A stretch of DNA of 31,201 nt from CAYVAP01 sp964343195 (GCA_964343195.1 CAYFIR010000080.1:1-31201); one strand, 5' to 3'; positions 15,405-24,086 are shown, counted from the first letter of the stretch. Made by a program: numbers and translations. Notes: generated from the sequence alone by a model not told the origin.

Positions 15405-18124
15405 CCGATAGCCAAACTCGGATTGGGTCGAATCTGCCGTAAAAAGGGTTCGTCCAGCTTGATCACCCATCCTCCCAGTGCAGGACTATACAACTGCTGT
15501 CCCAGGTCGATCCGGATGATCAGGAAGCTGGCATCAAAACGGAAGCCCATGCCCACATCCCAACCAAGGCTCAGGTTATCGGCTGACAGGGTGGCCGGGC
15601 TGGAAAAATCATCCGGGACGGAGGTCTGATCATAGCCTGCCAGCCAGCGAGTGGTCGAGCGATTGAGCCAGACATTCCCCACATCGGTAAAGAAGGCCAG
15701 TTCCAGGTAGAGGTAGGGAATCGCATCGATGCGGTATTCAGCATTTAGCTCGAACAGGTACTCTCCGCCCGGGGCAGAAAGGCTGGATAGGGTGATGCTG
15801 TCAGTCACCACTTCGGGCTGACTGGCATCTTCGATCAAGCGCTGCCCCCCAAGGTCCTGGCTATAACGGACGCGACCGGGCCCCAGGGTATTGGACTGCC
15901 AACCCCGCATGCCATTGATCCCCCCGGTAAAGAAACGCGCCTGACGGGGTACGATGGGAGTCCCGCCCAGTGCTCTGGCTCCGCCGACGGCCCCTCGGAA
16001 TACCAGCTCGGAAGAGGAACCCGTGGGAATGAACACTTTTCCCTCGAGAGAGCCCCTGGCATATTGCCCGTAGAAACGGTTGAGAAACTTTCCGTCGTCG
16101 ATATTGACATCCTCTTCCACCACCTGCTCCAGCAGGGCCAGCGCATTGCCTCCCCATTCGATTCCTACCTGAAAGTAGTAGGTAGGCCGATCCCGATAAG
16201 CACGGTAATTCTGGTGGGTAAAGGTCAGTTGCATGGAGCTGCTAAACCTGGGCAAAAAGTCCTGATACAACCCTGGTGGGAGACTGACCACCTCACGCTC
16301 CAGCGTGGATAGCAGCGTGTCTGAGGATACATCTATGATCTGTCCAGGCGTTACATCATTCTCAAATTCATCCAGATCCAGGCGAAGGGAAGGAGTAATC
16401 AAACTAAAGGAAAAGGGAGTGAATCGGGTAAACTCCACCGTTTTTTTGTCTACATCCACATATTCGCTCCGGTGATTTCGCCACTGATAGGTCAGCTGTA
16501 CACTGGGTGCCAACTGGGTCAGATCCCCATAGTTCTCCAGGTTGAACCCTGTTTCCAGGACCGTGTTGGGGTTATAGCTGTTGATGTTTCTTTTTCGTCG
16601 CTCGGAAAGCACCCGCTCCAGGATGGCTGTACCCAGGAAACGGGGGATATTCAAACTGGCGCTACCCCCCACCTCATAAAACAGAGAGTTACTACTGCGT
16701 GGGGTATTGCCTTCGGAATCGGTGTTGTCAGACTGATTGGCCAGCAGGCCCACGCTTCCAGAAAATGATACCTCAAAGAGTTCCGACTTCCCGAATGCAT
16801 TGCGATTTCGGAGACCAAGGTTGGCACCCAGGCTGGGAAGAAAGGTCGCATTCTGAGCGGTAATATCCCGTGTGAAGGCCTCTGCCCCGAACTTGACCCG
16901 ATACCGTGGCGCGAGATTCAGGTTAATCACAGCCTGTACTTCATCCGAACTGACTGGCTGTGTATTGATGAGCAGGTACTGCACCATGTTGAGTTCCTGT
17001 AGCCTTCGCTGCGTTTGGTCAAGCTCCCGTTGCAGGAACAGGCGCTCGGTGTTGTCGCCGATATAGATGCGATTGGACAGGAAGTTGTAGTTGATCCGGT
17101 GCAAATCTGTCGGGGAGACATTGAAGCTATACGGCAGTGTACTGGCAAAGACCTTGGAGGTAATCCCCAGGCTGTCGCGCCCGAGAGAATCAAGCTCTGA
17201 GGCTGACAGGGAAATGGTCTGACCTGAGGCTCCTTCCCGCGGGGGGCCGATGATATTGACCAAAACGTCTCGTATTCTGTACAACTGTGGTGTCTCCAGC
17301 AGTTCGATCGTCACATCCATCCACCGTTCATCAGGAAAATTTCCCAGGGAATCAGGCTTGTTGACCGAAAGCATCGTGTCCAGCACGAAGTTGATCATTG
17401 ACGGAGAAAAATAGAGAAAGCCAGAATTTCGCAGGGCACTGGTACCACGGGTTCGCTCGGCATCAAAGGTCCGGTGGTCATATCGGTCTCCGGGTTGCAG
17501 GAGAGTAGGAAAAGAGGGATTGCTGTATTGAAAGGTAAAGAATCCGGTATGTTCATTTTGCTCCAAAGGCTTGACATCAACCTCACGAATCCGAAATACT
17601 GGCCCGCCTTCTACCTGAAAGGTAACCTTGGCCTTCTGCTGCCTTCTGCGAAGAAATTTGTGAGAAGTATCGATGCTGTAGCCAATGGTCGGGTAAAAAT
17701 AGCCTCTTGCAAACATCGCCCTGCGCAGATTGGCCAAATCCTCGTTAAGTGACACGGTATCCAACAGGACCGGAGGCTCTCCCATCCGGTATTTGATAAA
17801 CCTGATGGTCCTGGAGACCACGCCTTTTACCGAATCATCATCGGCGATCGGCTGCTTTTTAGGGAGAAAAACCCGCTCCATTCCCACGCCCACGTTGTGA
17901 ATGTGCAGAGCCGTCTTGGGAAGCAGCATCCTACGGTTGGCCTCGGTCCGGACCGCCTGGTACAGGAGCCCCTCGTCCAATTCGCCTTTGTATTCGATCG
18001 AGGGATCGTTTTTCAGGAGTACGTCTGGGGTACGAACAAAACGGGTAGCGTTGCAGCCCATCAGTATCAGGGTTGCAGCACAGTATATTACCAGAAAGGA
18101 GTATTTGTTTATTTTAGCCCACAT
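15392..18124 (-). CDS. tamL: TamL-type outer-membrane lipoprotein of the Omp85 (BamA/TamA) superfamily
   Basis: A 910-residue outer-membrane assembly protein. The start at 18124 gives a lipoprotein signal with lipobox LMGC (Cys24), as expected for TamL, the Bacteroidota counterpart of TamA; the frame stays open further upstream, but that extension would bury the signal. POTRA-like segments occupy about 30-400 (for example FFTFQYSN and YRIRDVLVNIIG). The Omp85 barrel follows from about 410, with the conserved lid-loop motif MRGW near 738 and the terminal phenylalanine of ...IGYPF. TamL works with inner-membrane TamB to insert outer-membrane proteins; no TamB is adjacent here. The start codon overlaps that of the divergent RNA methyltransferase gene on CATG, and the 3' end overlaps the GNAT gene by 13 bp. 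Confidence 0.9.
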   Translation of the reverse strand: MWAKINKYSFLVIYCAATLILMGCNATRFVRTPDVLLKNDPSIEYKGELDEGLLYQAVRTEANRRMLLPKTALHIHNVGVGMERVFLPKKQPIADDDSVKGVVSRTIRFIKYRMGEPPVLLDTVSLNEDLANLRRAMFARGYFYPTIGYSIDTSHKFLRRRQQKAKVTFQVEGGPVFRIREVDVKPLEQNEHTGFFTFQYSNPSFPTLLQPGDRYDHRTFDAERTRGTSALRNSGFLYFSPSMINFVLDTMLSVNKPDSLGNFPDERWMDVTIELLETPQLYRIRDVLVNIIGPPREGASGQTISLSASELDSLGRDSLGITSKVFASTLPYSFNVSPTDLHRINYNFLSNRIYIGDNTERLFLQRELDQTQRRLQELNMVQYLLINTQPVSSDEVQAVINLNLAPRYRVKFGAEAFTRDITAQNATFLPSLGANLGLRNRNAFGKSELFEVSFSGSVGLLANQSDNTDSEGNTPRSSNSLFYEVGGSASLNIPRFLGTAILERVLSERRKRNINSYNPNTVLETGFNLENYGDLTQLAPSVQLTYQWRNHRSEYVDVDKKTVEFTRFTPFSFSLITPSLRLDLDEFENDVTPGQIIDVSSDTLLSTLEREVVSLPPGLYQDFLPRFSSSMQLTFTHQNYRAYRDRPTYYFQVGIEWGGNALALLEQVVEEDVNIDDGKFLNRFYGQYARGSLEGKVFIPTGSSSELVFRGAVGGARALGGTPIVPRQARFFTGGINGMRGWQSNTLGPGRVRYSQDLGGQRLIEDASQPEVVTDSITLSSLSAPGGEYLFELNAEYRIDAIPYLYLELAFFTDVGNVWLNRSTTRWLAGYDQTSVPDDFSSPATLSADNLSLGWDVGMGFRFDASFLIIRIDLGQQLYSPALGGWVIKLDEPFLRQIRPNPSLAIGYPF

Positions 18125-18899
18125 GCGAGTCCAAAACCTATCCAAGGCCAAATTAAAACAATATTCAGCCCTTTCCCTGAAAAAGTACCGATATCGAACA
18201 CAACAGTTTTTGATAGAAGGGAATAAAATGGTGAAAGAAGCCATTTCCTCTGGTTGGGACATAGAGGCGATCATTCTAATACAGGAACGGGCGGAGGAAG
18301 CTGAAGATTTTGCTCCTCACACCGTATATCTCACGGAGGAATCGACTTTTCGCCAAATATCACAACAGCCACAGCCAGAAGGGATCCTGGCAGTGCTTCC
18401 TTTTCCGGAAACCCCCACCTGGCCCCCTGACTGCATCGCGGCCCTCCCTCCTGGGCCAGGCTTCATCCTGGAGGACATGCAGGACCCTGGCAACCTGGGC
18501 ACGCTGATCCGGACAGCCGACTGGCTGGGTTTTCAATCCATTATCTGCTCCAAAGGCTCCGTGGATGTACTTAATCCCAAGGTTTTGCGTAGTACCATGG
18601 GGAGTTTTTTCAGAGTGCCTGTTTATTACTTTTCAGACCTGCCCGGGCACCTGTCGAACCACCTGGACCACTGCTGGGCCGCAGATATGGACGGTCAGCG
18701 ACTGGATCAAGCTTCTTTCGGAGCTAAGGATTATATTGTATTGGGAAATGAAGCCAACGGGCTGTCTGTGGAGCTTCGGCAACTGGCAGGATTAAAGAAA
18801 CTACACATACCCGGACGGGGTGGAGCCGAATCTTTAAATGCTGCCATCGCAGGAGCCATGATAGGCTGGCAGCTATTTTGCCATATACCGAAAACATAA
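18123..18899 (+). CDS. SpoU/TrmH-family RNA 2'-O-methyltransferase
   Basis: A 258-residue SPOUT-class enzyme that methylates ribose 2'-OH in rRNA or tRNA with SAM. The N-terminal substrate-binding domain begins with the typical LKKYRYRTQQFLIEGNKMVKE-like segment. The three SpoU motifs are clear: LEDMQDPGNLGTLIRTADWL (motif 1), YIVLGNEANGLS (motif 2) and HIPGRGGAESLNAAIAGAMI (motif 3, the trefoil-knot SAM site). The exact target (for example the 23S rRNA site of RlmB) cannot be told. The ATG at 18123 fits the family N-terminus and shares CATG with the divergent tamL start. The upstream region is tamL coding sequence, so its promoter lies inside that gene. The next gene starts 33 bp downstream and is probably cotranscribed. 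Confidence 0.9.
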   Translation: MRVQNLSKAKLKQYSALSLKKYRYRTQQFLIEGNKMVKEAISSGWDIEAIILIQERAEEAEDFAPHTVYLTEESTFRQISQQPQPEGILAVLPFPETPTWPPDCIAALPPGPGFILEDMQDPGNLGTLIRTADWLGFQSIICSKGSVDVLNPKVLRSTMGSFFRVPVYYFSDLPGHLSNHLDHCWAADMDGQRLDQASFGAKDYIVLGNEANGLSVELRQLAGLKKLHIPGRGGAESLNAAIAGAMIGWQLFCHIPKT

Positions 18900-18932
18900 C
18901 CCGCCTGCATTAATTTCTGCAACATCTATCCA

Positions 18933-20924
18933 TTGAGTCTGGCCAGTATCATAGCAATCATATTACAAACTGTCATCCGATTACCTGTGCTAATCGGAGG
19001 CGGCCTGCTCCTGATCATGCTACTCACAGGGTTTTCTTTCTGGATGGTTGGGTACTTAAGGCGAAGAAGAATCATACGGGAACTGGCGGGGGACATAGCT
19101 CCGCAGACCATTTTTCGGGCCCAGCACTCCTACATGCCCGTCATGCTGCCAGGAAAGTCACTTGAGGCAACGCAATGGTTAAAAGAAGTCCTCACAGAGC
19201 CCAGCCCGGTCTATTCTCACTGGATCCTGTCAGGGCCTGATGGGGCTGGCAAGACCACAGTACTGACCCGCTTTTTTCATCAAAACCGACATCGATTACG
19301 CCCCCGTTGGCGCATGGAGTTGCTGGCCCTGGGATCTCCTGACGCTCTTCTGCGCATTACCAGGATGCCCCAGCGAAAGAACATCATTCTCATCCTAGAC
19401 GGCCTGGATGATGACCCTATGCTTGTGGAAAATCCCGTGCAGCGCCTCGATGAAATCATGAAGGCCACCCAGGGGTTTGGCAGGGTGGTCATATCCTGTT
19501 CTGCTGCCGCCTGGCCAGGTGGATGGAATCCTGCTGCTGATGGCACTTCTCTTCGGTTTACTGGCCAGGAAACTTCGCAGCTTTTTGGCATTGCTGAGCT
19601 TCCACTTCCACAGCAGTTTAAAGCACCAGAAACCCTGCATGCCATTATCCGCAATCTCGCAGTGGCCCAGTCGCCCCATCTTGCCAGCGAGGTATTGAGT
19701 AGAGGAATGGCCAGCACACAGGAAAATGGAGAGCCCAGGTTGCCGGAATCGGCAGCGAGACAGTTTTGGTGGCAGATTGCAGAGGCCATGCAACTCAGGG
19801 CAAGGCAGGGAATGGGCCTCACGGTCAAAGCCTTCCAGCTAGAGGAGCTGAGAGAACGCTACGCTGATACCTGGACTACTCAGGCCCTTACCCAAAACTT
19901 TCTGTGGCTCGATCGCGTGGGGCGATACCGATTCGTGCACGGATGCCTGCTTTCGTTTTTCCGTGCCGAATCCATCCGCAGGGCAGAAAGCCTTACGGAT
20001 GAACAAATATGGCGTAGCTTGCCAAGGGGAGCCTTTTTTTATCAATCTCTGGTTTGGCAGGAAGTTCAGGAAGAGTTTGAAGGAGATCCATGGTTTTATC
20101 GTACGGCAAGGAGCCTTGAGCGGGCTCCCATTCAGGCCATTCGTCCTCAGCAGGTTATCGAAATCAGCCGTCTTTATCTCCCGGGCAGTGCTATTTCGCA
20201 GCCTCCATTTTTTCTCCCACAACTCAAAAACCTGAAAGGGCTTTATCTGGAAGGAATTGCCCGTCACCAGATTCCAGCCAGCTGGCTCAGTTCCCTCCCG
20301 GATCCTCAGGTGCAGATATATTTAACCCGGGAACAGAAGATCCGGCAGGTGCTGCGCTTTCAGGCTACTCAACATGAGGAAGACCTGGAGCCTGATGAAT
20401 CCATTTCGGTGCACGCTCTTAGCCTTGAGCCCGTACTGCTAAGGGAACAACCAGATCCTACGCGACCGATTTATAACCCAAGGGGACATCAACGTGGAGA
20501 GGCCAGCCTGCTACATTTGCTGAAACTGGACGTTAACCGACTGCTGCGTCAGGCGGAGCCAAAGGAGACGGGATGGGTACTCGATGAAACCCTAAGCCTC
20601 GCTGAGTGGGGGCTGTTCAATCGTGCTCGTGCCTACCGGGTGCCGGATGGCTCCTTCAATCTGGTGATGGAACAAACCATCATGTCCACCTTGCTGGTAC
20701 AGGAACTTCGGGTCCTGATCAACCAGTTGTTGGCGGCTTTAGGACCTGATGATGAAGGACTGGGCACCATCAACCCCGATGATGAAGCCCAGTTGCGTGA
20801 CGGCCACTGGATGGGACGAAAATGGCTCTGGAAGGCCCATGACCGCTACGTGAATCCCGTTTACCTGTTTGCAGATCAGCCGGGATGCGCGACGATGACG
20901 ATTTGGGGATTATCAGCGCCATGA
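18933..20924 (+). CDS. Membrane-anchored STAND/NACHT-like ATPase with LRR-like segment
   Basis: A 663-residue protein with one or two N-terminal membrane helices (about 4-41) followed by RRRR, so the rest is cytoplasmic. Walker A is GPDGAGKTT (101-109); Walker B is IILILDGLDD (151-160). LPLP near 223 may be the GxP-type STAND motif. RYRFVHGCLLSFFRAESI (about 329-346) resembles the (Y/F)xFxHxxxxEYFxA segment that follows NACHT domains. At about 400-455 LPQLKNLKGLYLEGIA and IPASWLSSLPDPQVQIYL look like two degenerate leucine-rich repeats. The last 200 residues are unrecognised. STAND proteins are signal-triggered switches in signalling and antiphage defence; a role here is inference. The start is TTG at 18933: the first internal ATG (19017) would cut through the membrane helix. 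Confidence 0.8.
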   Translation: MSLASIIAIILQTVIRLPVLIGGGLLLIMLLTGFSFWMVGYLRRRRIIRELAGDIAPQTIFRAQHSYMPVMLPGKSLEATQWLKEVLTEPSPVYSHWILSGPDGAGKTTVLTRFFHQNRHRLRPRWRMELLALGSPDALLRITRMPQRKNIILILDGLDDDPMLVENPVQRLDEIMKATQGFGRVVISCSAAAWPGGWNPAADGTSLRFTGQETSQLFGIAELPLPQQFKAPETLHAIIRNLAVAQSPHLASEVLSRGMASTQENGEPRLPESAARQFWWQIAEAMQLRARQGMGLTVKAFQLEELRERYADTWTTQALTQNFLWLDRVGRYRFVHGCLLSFFRAESIRRAESLTDEQIWRSLPRGAFFYQSLVWQEVQEEFEGDPWFYRTARSLERAPIQAIRPQQVIEISRLYLPGSAISQPPFFLPQLKNLKGLYLEGIARHQIPASWLSSLPDPQVQIYLTREQKIRQVLRFQATQHEEDLEPDESISVHALSLEPVLLREQPDPTRPIYNPRGHQRGEASLLHLLKLDVNRLLRQAEPKETGWVLDETLSLAEWGLFNRARAYRVPDGSFNLVMEQTIMSTLLVQELRVLINQLLAALGPDDEGLGTINPDDEAQLRDGHWMGRKWLWKAHDRYVNPVYLFADQPGCATMTIWGLSAP

Positions 20925-20959
20925 AAAAAAAAGGCCCTACCTGAAACAGGTAGAGCCTT
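20923..20959 (-). terminator. Terminator of the PUR-domain gene
   Basis: AAGGCCCTACCTG (20931-20943), loop AAA, CAGGTAGAGCCTT (20947-20959). On the - strand the only imperfect pair is G-U and the stem is followed by a run of T (A-tract at about 20924-20932 on +). It may also stop the + strand ATPase transcript, whose TGA immediately precedes it. Confidence 0.88.
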
Positions 20960-20986
20960 GATATTATCATTTTAACCAGCTGTCAA

Positions 20987-21385
20987 CTAGTCATCCCATC
21001 TTGTAGAAAGCGTGTCTTCCAGTTGAGCCCCAAGTGCTTCACTTTCAGATACTGGTGCATTCGACTCAGACTCCTCATACTCAGCCCGGTTGCGATCAAA
21101 TTCATCGAAATCGTAATCAGGCATCAGTTCAGTCTTCACATGCTCAACTGTATTGTTCAGGGAAGCCAGGAACTTGTTGAAATCTTCCTTGTAAAGGAAA
21201 ATTTTGTGCTTGTCGTAGCCTGGGCGATTGAATCGGCGCTTGCTTTCGGTAATGGTGATGTAAAAGTCATTGGAGCGTGTTGACCTTACATCGAAAAAAT
21301 AAGTACGCTTTCCAGCTCTGATTTTTTCTGAATACACTTCGTCGCGGTCTCGCTCTCTGTCTCTTTCTCGATCTCTCCCGTGCAT
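20987..21385 (-). CDS. DUF3276 / PUR-alpha-like nucleic-acid-binding protein
   Basis: A 132-residue protein. It begins with an Arg/Asp/Glu-rich tract (RDRERDRERDRDE), followed by one PUR-type beta-beta-beta-beta-alpha unit: VYSEKIRAGKRTYFFDVR, DFYITITESKRR and HKIFLYKEDFNKFLASLN. It ends in an acidic tail (about 90-132). DUF3276 proteins of Bacteroidota and spirochaetes (for example Borrelia BpuR) are PUR-domain proteins that bind RNA and single-stranded DNA. The frame stays open to 21448, but the promoter box at 21427-21434 lies inside that extension, which fixes the ATG at 21385. Its own terminator follows. It is probably a monocistronic regulator or RNA-binding protein. Confidence 0.85.
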   Translation of the reverse strand: MHGRDRERDRERDRDEVYSEKIRAGKRTYFFDVRSTRSNDFYITITESKRRFNRPGYDKHKIFLYKEDFNKFLASLNNTVEHVKTELMPDYDFDEFDRNRAEYEESESNAPVSESEALGAQLEDTLSTRWDD

Positions 21386-21426
21386 ATCTAGTTGGTTAAT
21401 ACTAGGAACTTTATTCTCGTGATGGT

Positions 21427-21457
21427 CAAAAATATAAATTATTGACAAACACTCAAA
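21427..21457 (-). promoter_or_regulatory. Consensus Bacteroidota promoter of the PUR-domain gene
   Basis: Read on the - strand: TTTG (21457-21454), 19-base spacer, TATTTTTG (21434-21427). Both boxes match the TTTG / TAnnTTTG consensus exactly. A second TTTG at 21449-21446 is too close. The expected transcription start is near 21421, giving a leader of about 36 bases. Confidence 0.75.
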
Positions 21458-21564
21458 CGGGTATCAGGTTAAGTAAATATTTATTTTTTCTTACATGGCG
21501 CTAATCCCGGGTGATTTTCGGGCTTAAACCAGTCATTTTTAATGAAAAGCGAAGATTCCTGCGA

Positions 21565-22815
21565 TTATCCGTCAGATAGATCAATTCCCAGTTCTTCCAG
21601 ACGCTTTCGCTCCTCTGCCTCCATTTGTTGCTGTCTTTCAAGTAGAAGTTCCTCTTTTCGACGGATAAAGCGAGCAGCACGTCGACCAAAGTCTCCACTT
21701 TGTTCCATTCGCTCAATTTTCTCTACAGTATCATTATCTCCGGCAGCTTTCGCCATCTGCTTCAGATAGGCAAGTCGGGCCCGAAAGATCTGCTCCTGGT
21801 TATCGGCTGCTTCTCGCACTTCCTTATTGGTCAGTTGGCTAACGATCTCCACATTCTTCACCCATTCAAATCGCCCACCACGGACAAACTCCAGCGCATC
21901 ATAAGAGCCATCAGGCCCCATTTCCCAAATATCTACCAGATGCTGGTCTCCCGTTCCGGGGCTCCCCAGGTGGTCGTAGGCAATGACCTCCTTTTTGCTC
22001 CAGGGAAAAAATCCCCCTTCGATATAGGCAAAATTAAGCGTGAAGGGGGCGTACTCTGAATAGCGGAAGATTGCGCGGTGTTTCGCTACGAGTTTGTCAA
22101 AATAGAATACATTCGCTCCAAAAAGTGCGCGGGTACTGTCTCTGGGATCGAAGGAAAGCACCTCCACGAACTTGAGGTTACTACGATTGTCCAATCCATT
22201 CCAGCCCATCAGGACATACATATCCTGTTTGACGCGACGAATGGAACCGTTTCGCTTGCGGACCTTGGGATCGTAATACTTGAAGGTATAGCGGGGAATT
22301 TCATCGCCATGGTACTTGGCGGGATAGTAGATGCCTCCCAGCCACTGGGTGTTATCCAGCACCATGTTTTCGATTCCTGGTGGGATTTCCTCCATTTCAA
22401 TCAGAGGAATGACAATGTATTCGGTTTCCCCCTGAGCCGTCCTGAATTTTCGCTGGATGAAGCCAAAGTAATAATGGATAGCAGGGCCATACCGAAGATT
22501 GGGGTCCTGCTGATCCATGATCTGCCAGGTGAAGACCCGGAAAGAATTGTCCTCTGCGGTCAGCATTCCAATGGTTTCCAGTGAGTCAAATGGATAATCA
22601 TAGCTTTCCGGGCGACGCAGGGTTTCACTCAGCAAAGCCGCAAAGGCCTTGTTCTGCTCAAATTTGTATTCAAAATCTTCGTGAAACAGAATGTCCCGGG
22701 CCATACCTTTCAGTTCTTCCTCCACCTCTTCCAGTGGCCGCTGGGCCTGGGCAGAGTTGGCCATAAAAAGGAAAAACACTCCAAGACTCAGGATAATTCG
22801 GGGGAATAGTTTCAT
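21565..22815 (-). CDS. Secreted protein of unknown function with C-terminal charged helix
   Basis: A 416-residue protein with a signal peptide (basic MKLFPR, hydrophobic core, cleavage near ANSAQAQ, about residue 25). I do not recognise the family with certainty. The middle (about 50-330) mixes strands and aromatic residues, for example HYYFGFIQRKF, PRYTFKYYDPK and MYVLMGWNGLD. The last 75 residues form a highly charged Arg/Glu/Gln helix, probably a coiled coil, ending EELGIDLSDG. It is probably periplasmic. No sorting domain or lipobox is present. It is flanked by non-coding spacers on both sides, so it is likely a single-gene transcript. Confidence 0.8.
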   Translation of the reverse strand: MKLFPRIILSLGVFFLFMANSAQAQRPLEEVEEELKGMARDILFHEDFEYKFEQNKAFAALLSETLRRPESYDYPFDSLETIGMLTAEDNSFRVFTWQIMDQQDPNLRYGPAIHYYFGFIQRKFRTAQGETEYIVIPLIEMEEIPPGIENMVLDNTQWLGGIYYPAKYHGDEIPRYTFKYYDPKVRKRNGSIRRVKQDMYVLMGWNGLDNRSNLKFVEVLSFDPRDSTRALFGANVFYFDKLVAKHRAIFRYSEYAPFTLNFAYIEGGFFPWSKKEVIAYDHLGSPGTGDQHLVDIWEMGPDGSYDALEFVRGGRFEWVKNVEIVSQLTNKEVREAADNQEQIFRARLAYLKQMAKAAGDNDTVEKIERMEQSGDFGRRAARFIRRKEELLLERQQQMEAEERKRLEELGIDLSDG

Positions 22816-23025
22816 AGGTATTGTTCAGTTTTCTAAGCGCAGGGTTCATGGACCGCGGTTCCATGATTAAATTTCACATGGGTACAAAAGCCCTAACCCA
22901 CACCGACCAATACTTACGGAAAAATATGCAGTTAGGCCAACTCCGATGTTAACATGCCACCGGAATCGGCCTAAAATAATACTTGAATAACAAATGGGAT
23001 CTGGGAGTAGATCAGTAAAGAAATA

Positions 23026-23232
23026 CTAATTGTTTCCGGTTGAGGAGCCACCGGCGGGCTTCTTCTTGGGTTGTTCTCCCTGTTGCGGTTTGGGATCCGG
23101 CTGAACGGGAGGGTCATTCTCACCGTCGGTCATAACAACCTGAGAATAAGGTGTCTGGCAATCTACCTGAGCGGAAGAAAGGAAAGGGTTAAAGTTGAGC
23201 AGGATGAACAGAAGTGGGAGGGAAAGTTTCAT
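23026..23232 (-). CDS. Small secreted Pro/Lys/Gln-rich protein
   Basis: A 68-residue protein. The start at 23232 gives a signal peptide (MKLSLPLLFILLNF..., cleavage near SSAQ, about residue 22); the frame is open further upstream but only this Met begins a signal. The mature part of about 45 residues is Pro/Gln/Lys/Gly-rich (PPVQPDPKPQQGEQPKKKP) and looks disordered, with one cysteine shortly after the cleavage site. No known family was recognised. Sequence quality as a gene rests mainly on the signal peptide. Confidence 0.55.
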   Translation of the reverse strand: MKLSLPLLFILLNFNPFLSSAQVDCQTPYSQVVMTDGENDPPVQPDPKPQQGEQPKKKPAGGSSTGNN

Positions 23233-23426
23233 CTTGGAATAAGAACTAATGGCAATTGCAATTGTAGTAAAATTCGAAATTGAGAACAAGTGATATTTTA
23301 CTGATTTCCACACATTTAGTGTGAGTCCGAACTCCCTATTGCCTCAGGGCCGTTCCTGCTTTAATCCATGCAATCTACATTCCAATCGAGGTAAGAACCA
23401 CTTGGCTATTAACGCCAACCTGTAGA

Positions 23427-23456
23427 TTTTCGCATATAAGTCTGGCTGAATTTTTG
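23427..23456 (+). promoter_or_regulatory. Possible promoter of the pncC/cinA-like gene
   Basis: TTTT (23427-23430), 18-base spacer, AATTTTTG (23449-23456). Each box is one base off the TTTG / TAnnTTTG consensus; the ATG follows 13 bases later. Confidence 0.4.
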
Positions 23457-23469
23457 TAAGAATTCCAAC

Positions 23470-23988
23470 ATGGTACTGCAAAATTCCCTTTCCGAACAAC
23501 TTGCTTACTGGGCTACTGCCTGCCGCGACCGCGCCATAGAGGAGGGCTGGGACCTTTCTCTCGCTGAATCCTGTACAGGCGGATTGATCGGTGCCAGTCT
23601 AAGTGCCATCCCCGGAACTTCTGCTATGTTCAAAGGAGCTGTTGTCGCTTACGACAATGCATTGAAGTCCTCACTGCTTGGGGTTCCGCCCATGACTTTG
23701 GATCAGTACGGAGCGGTTAGTGGCCCTACAGTCAGAGCCATGGCCGAGGGGATTCGTCAGGCTACAGGTAGCACCATGGGGCTTGCGGCCACCGGCGTTG
23801 CTGGCCCAACTGGCGGATCAGACTACAAACCTGTTGGAACCGTTTTTCTGGCCATGGCACGGCAAGGTGCCTGCACACAGATACGCCAGTATTACTTTGA
23901 AGGAAACCGTCAGACAGTCCGTGAGGCTACTGCTATTTCGCTGTTTCGCTGGGTAGCTGAGTATCAGATGGTTGCCGTTGCCAGTTAA
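23470..23988 (+). CDS. pncC: CinA C-terminal-type nicotinamide-nucleotide amidohydrolase (PncC)
   Basis: A 172-residue cytoplasmic protein of the CinA_C family, which deamidates NMN to nicotinate mononucleotide in pyridine nucleotide recycling. LSLAESCTGGLIGASLSAIP (about 29-48) carries the catalytic-site Ser/Cys/Thr-Gly-Gly signature, followed by GTSAMFKGAVVAYDNALKSSLLGV and ATGVAGPTGG...KPVGTVFLA (about 104-125), all diagnostic. It is a stand-alone domain, without the N-terminal MoCF-like part of full CinA. It converges with ppa on a shared terminator. Confidence 0.92.
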   Translation: MVLQNSLSEQLAYWATACRDRAIEEGWDLSLAESCTGGLIGASLSAIPGTSAMFKGAVVAYDNALKSSLLGVPPMTLDQYGAVSGPTVRAMAEGIRQATGSTMGLAATGVAGPTGGSDYKPVGTVFLAMARQGACTQIRQYYFEGNRQTVREATAISLFRWVAEYQMVAVAS

Positions 23989-24048
23989 AGGATGAGGTAA
24001 GGGTTTCCTCCTACCCGAAGGCAGCAATTAATCATTCTCCCAAAATAC

Positions 24049-24086
24049 AAATCCCTGTCCCGGTGGTAGCCAGAACAGGGATTTTT
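24049..24086. terminator. Bidirectional terminator between pncC and ppa
   Basis: AAATCCCTGT (24049-24058) and ACAGGGATTT (24075-24084) form a 10-bp stem around a 16-base loop, followed by TTTTT on the + strand (24082-24086) and a T-containing tail on the - strand. The position between converging genes suits two-way use. Confidence 0.75.

Noticed and set aside
18125..18274. Longer N-terminus for TamL starting at 18274
   Set aside because: It would bury the lipoprotein signal (lipobox LMGC) by 50 residues and overlap the methyltransferase coding sequence.
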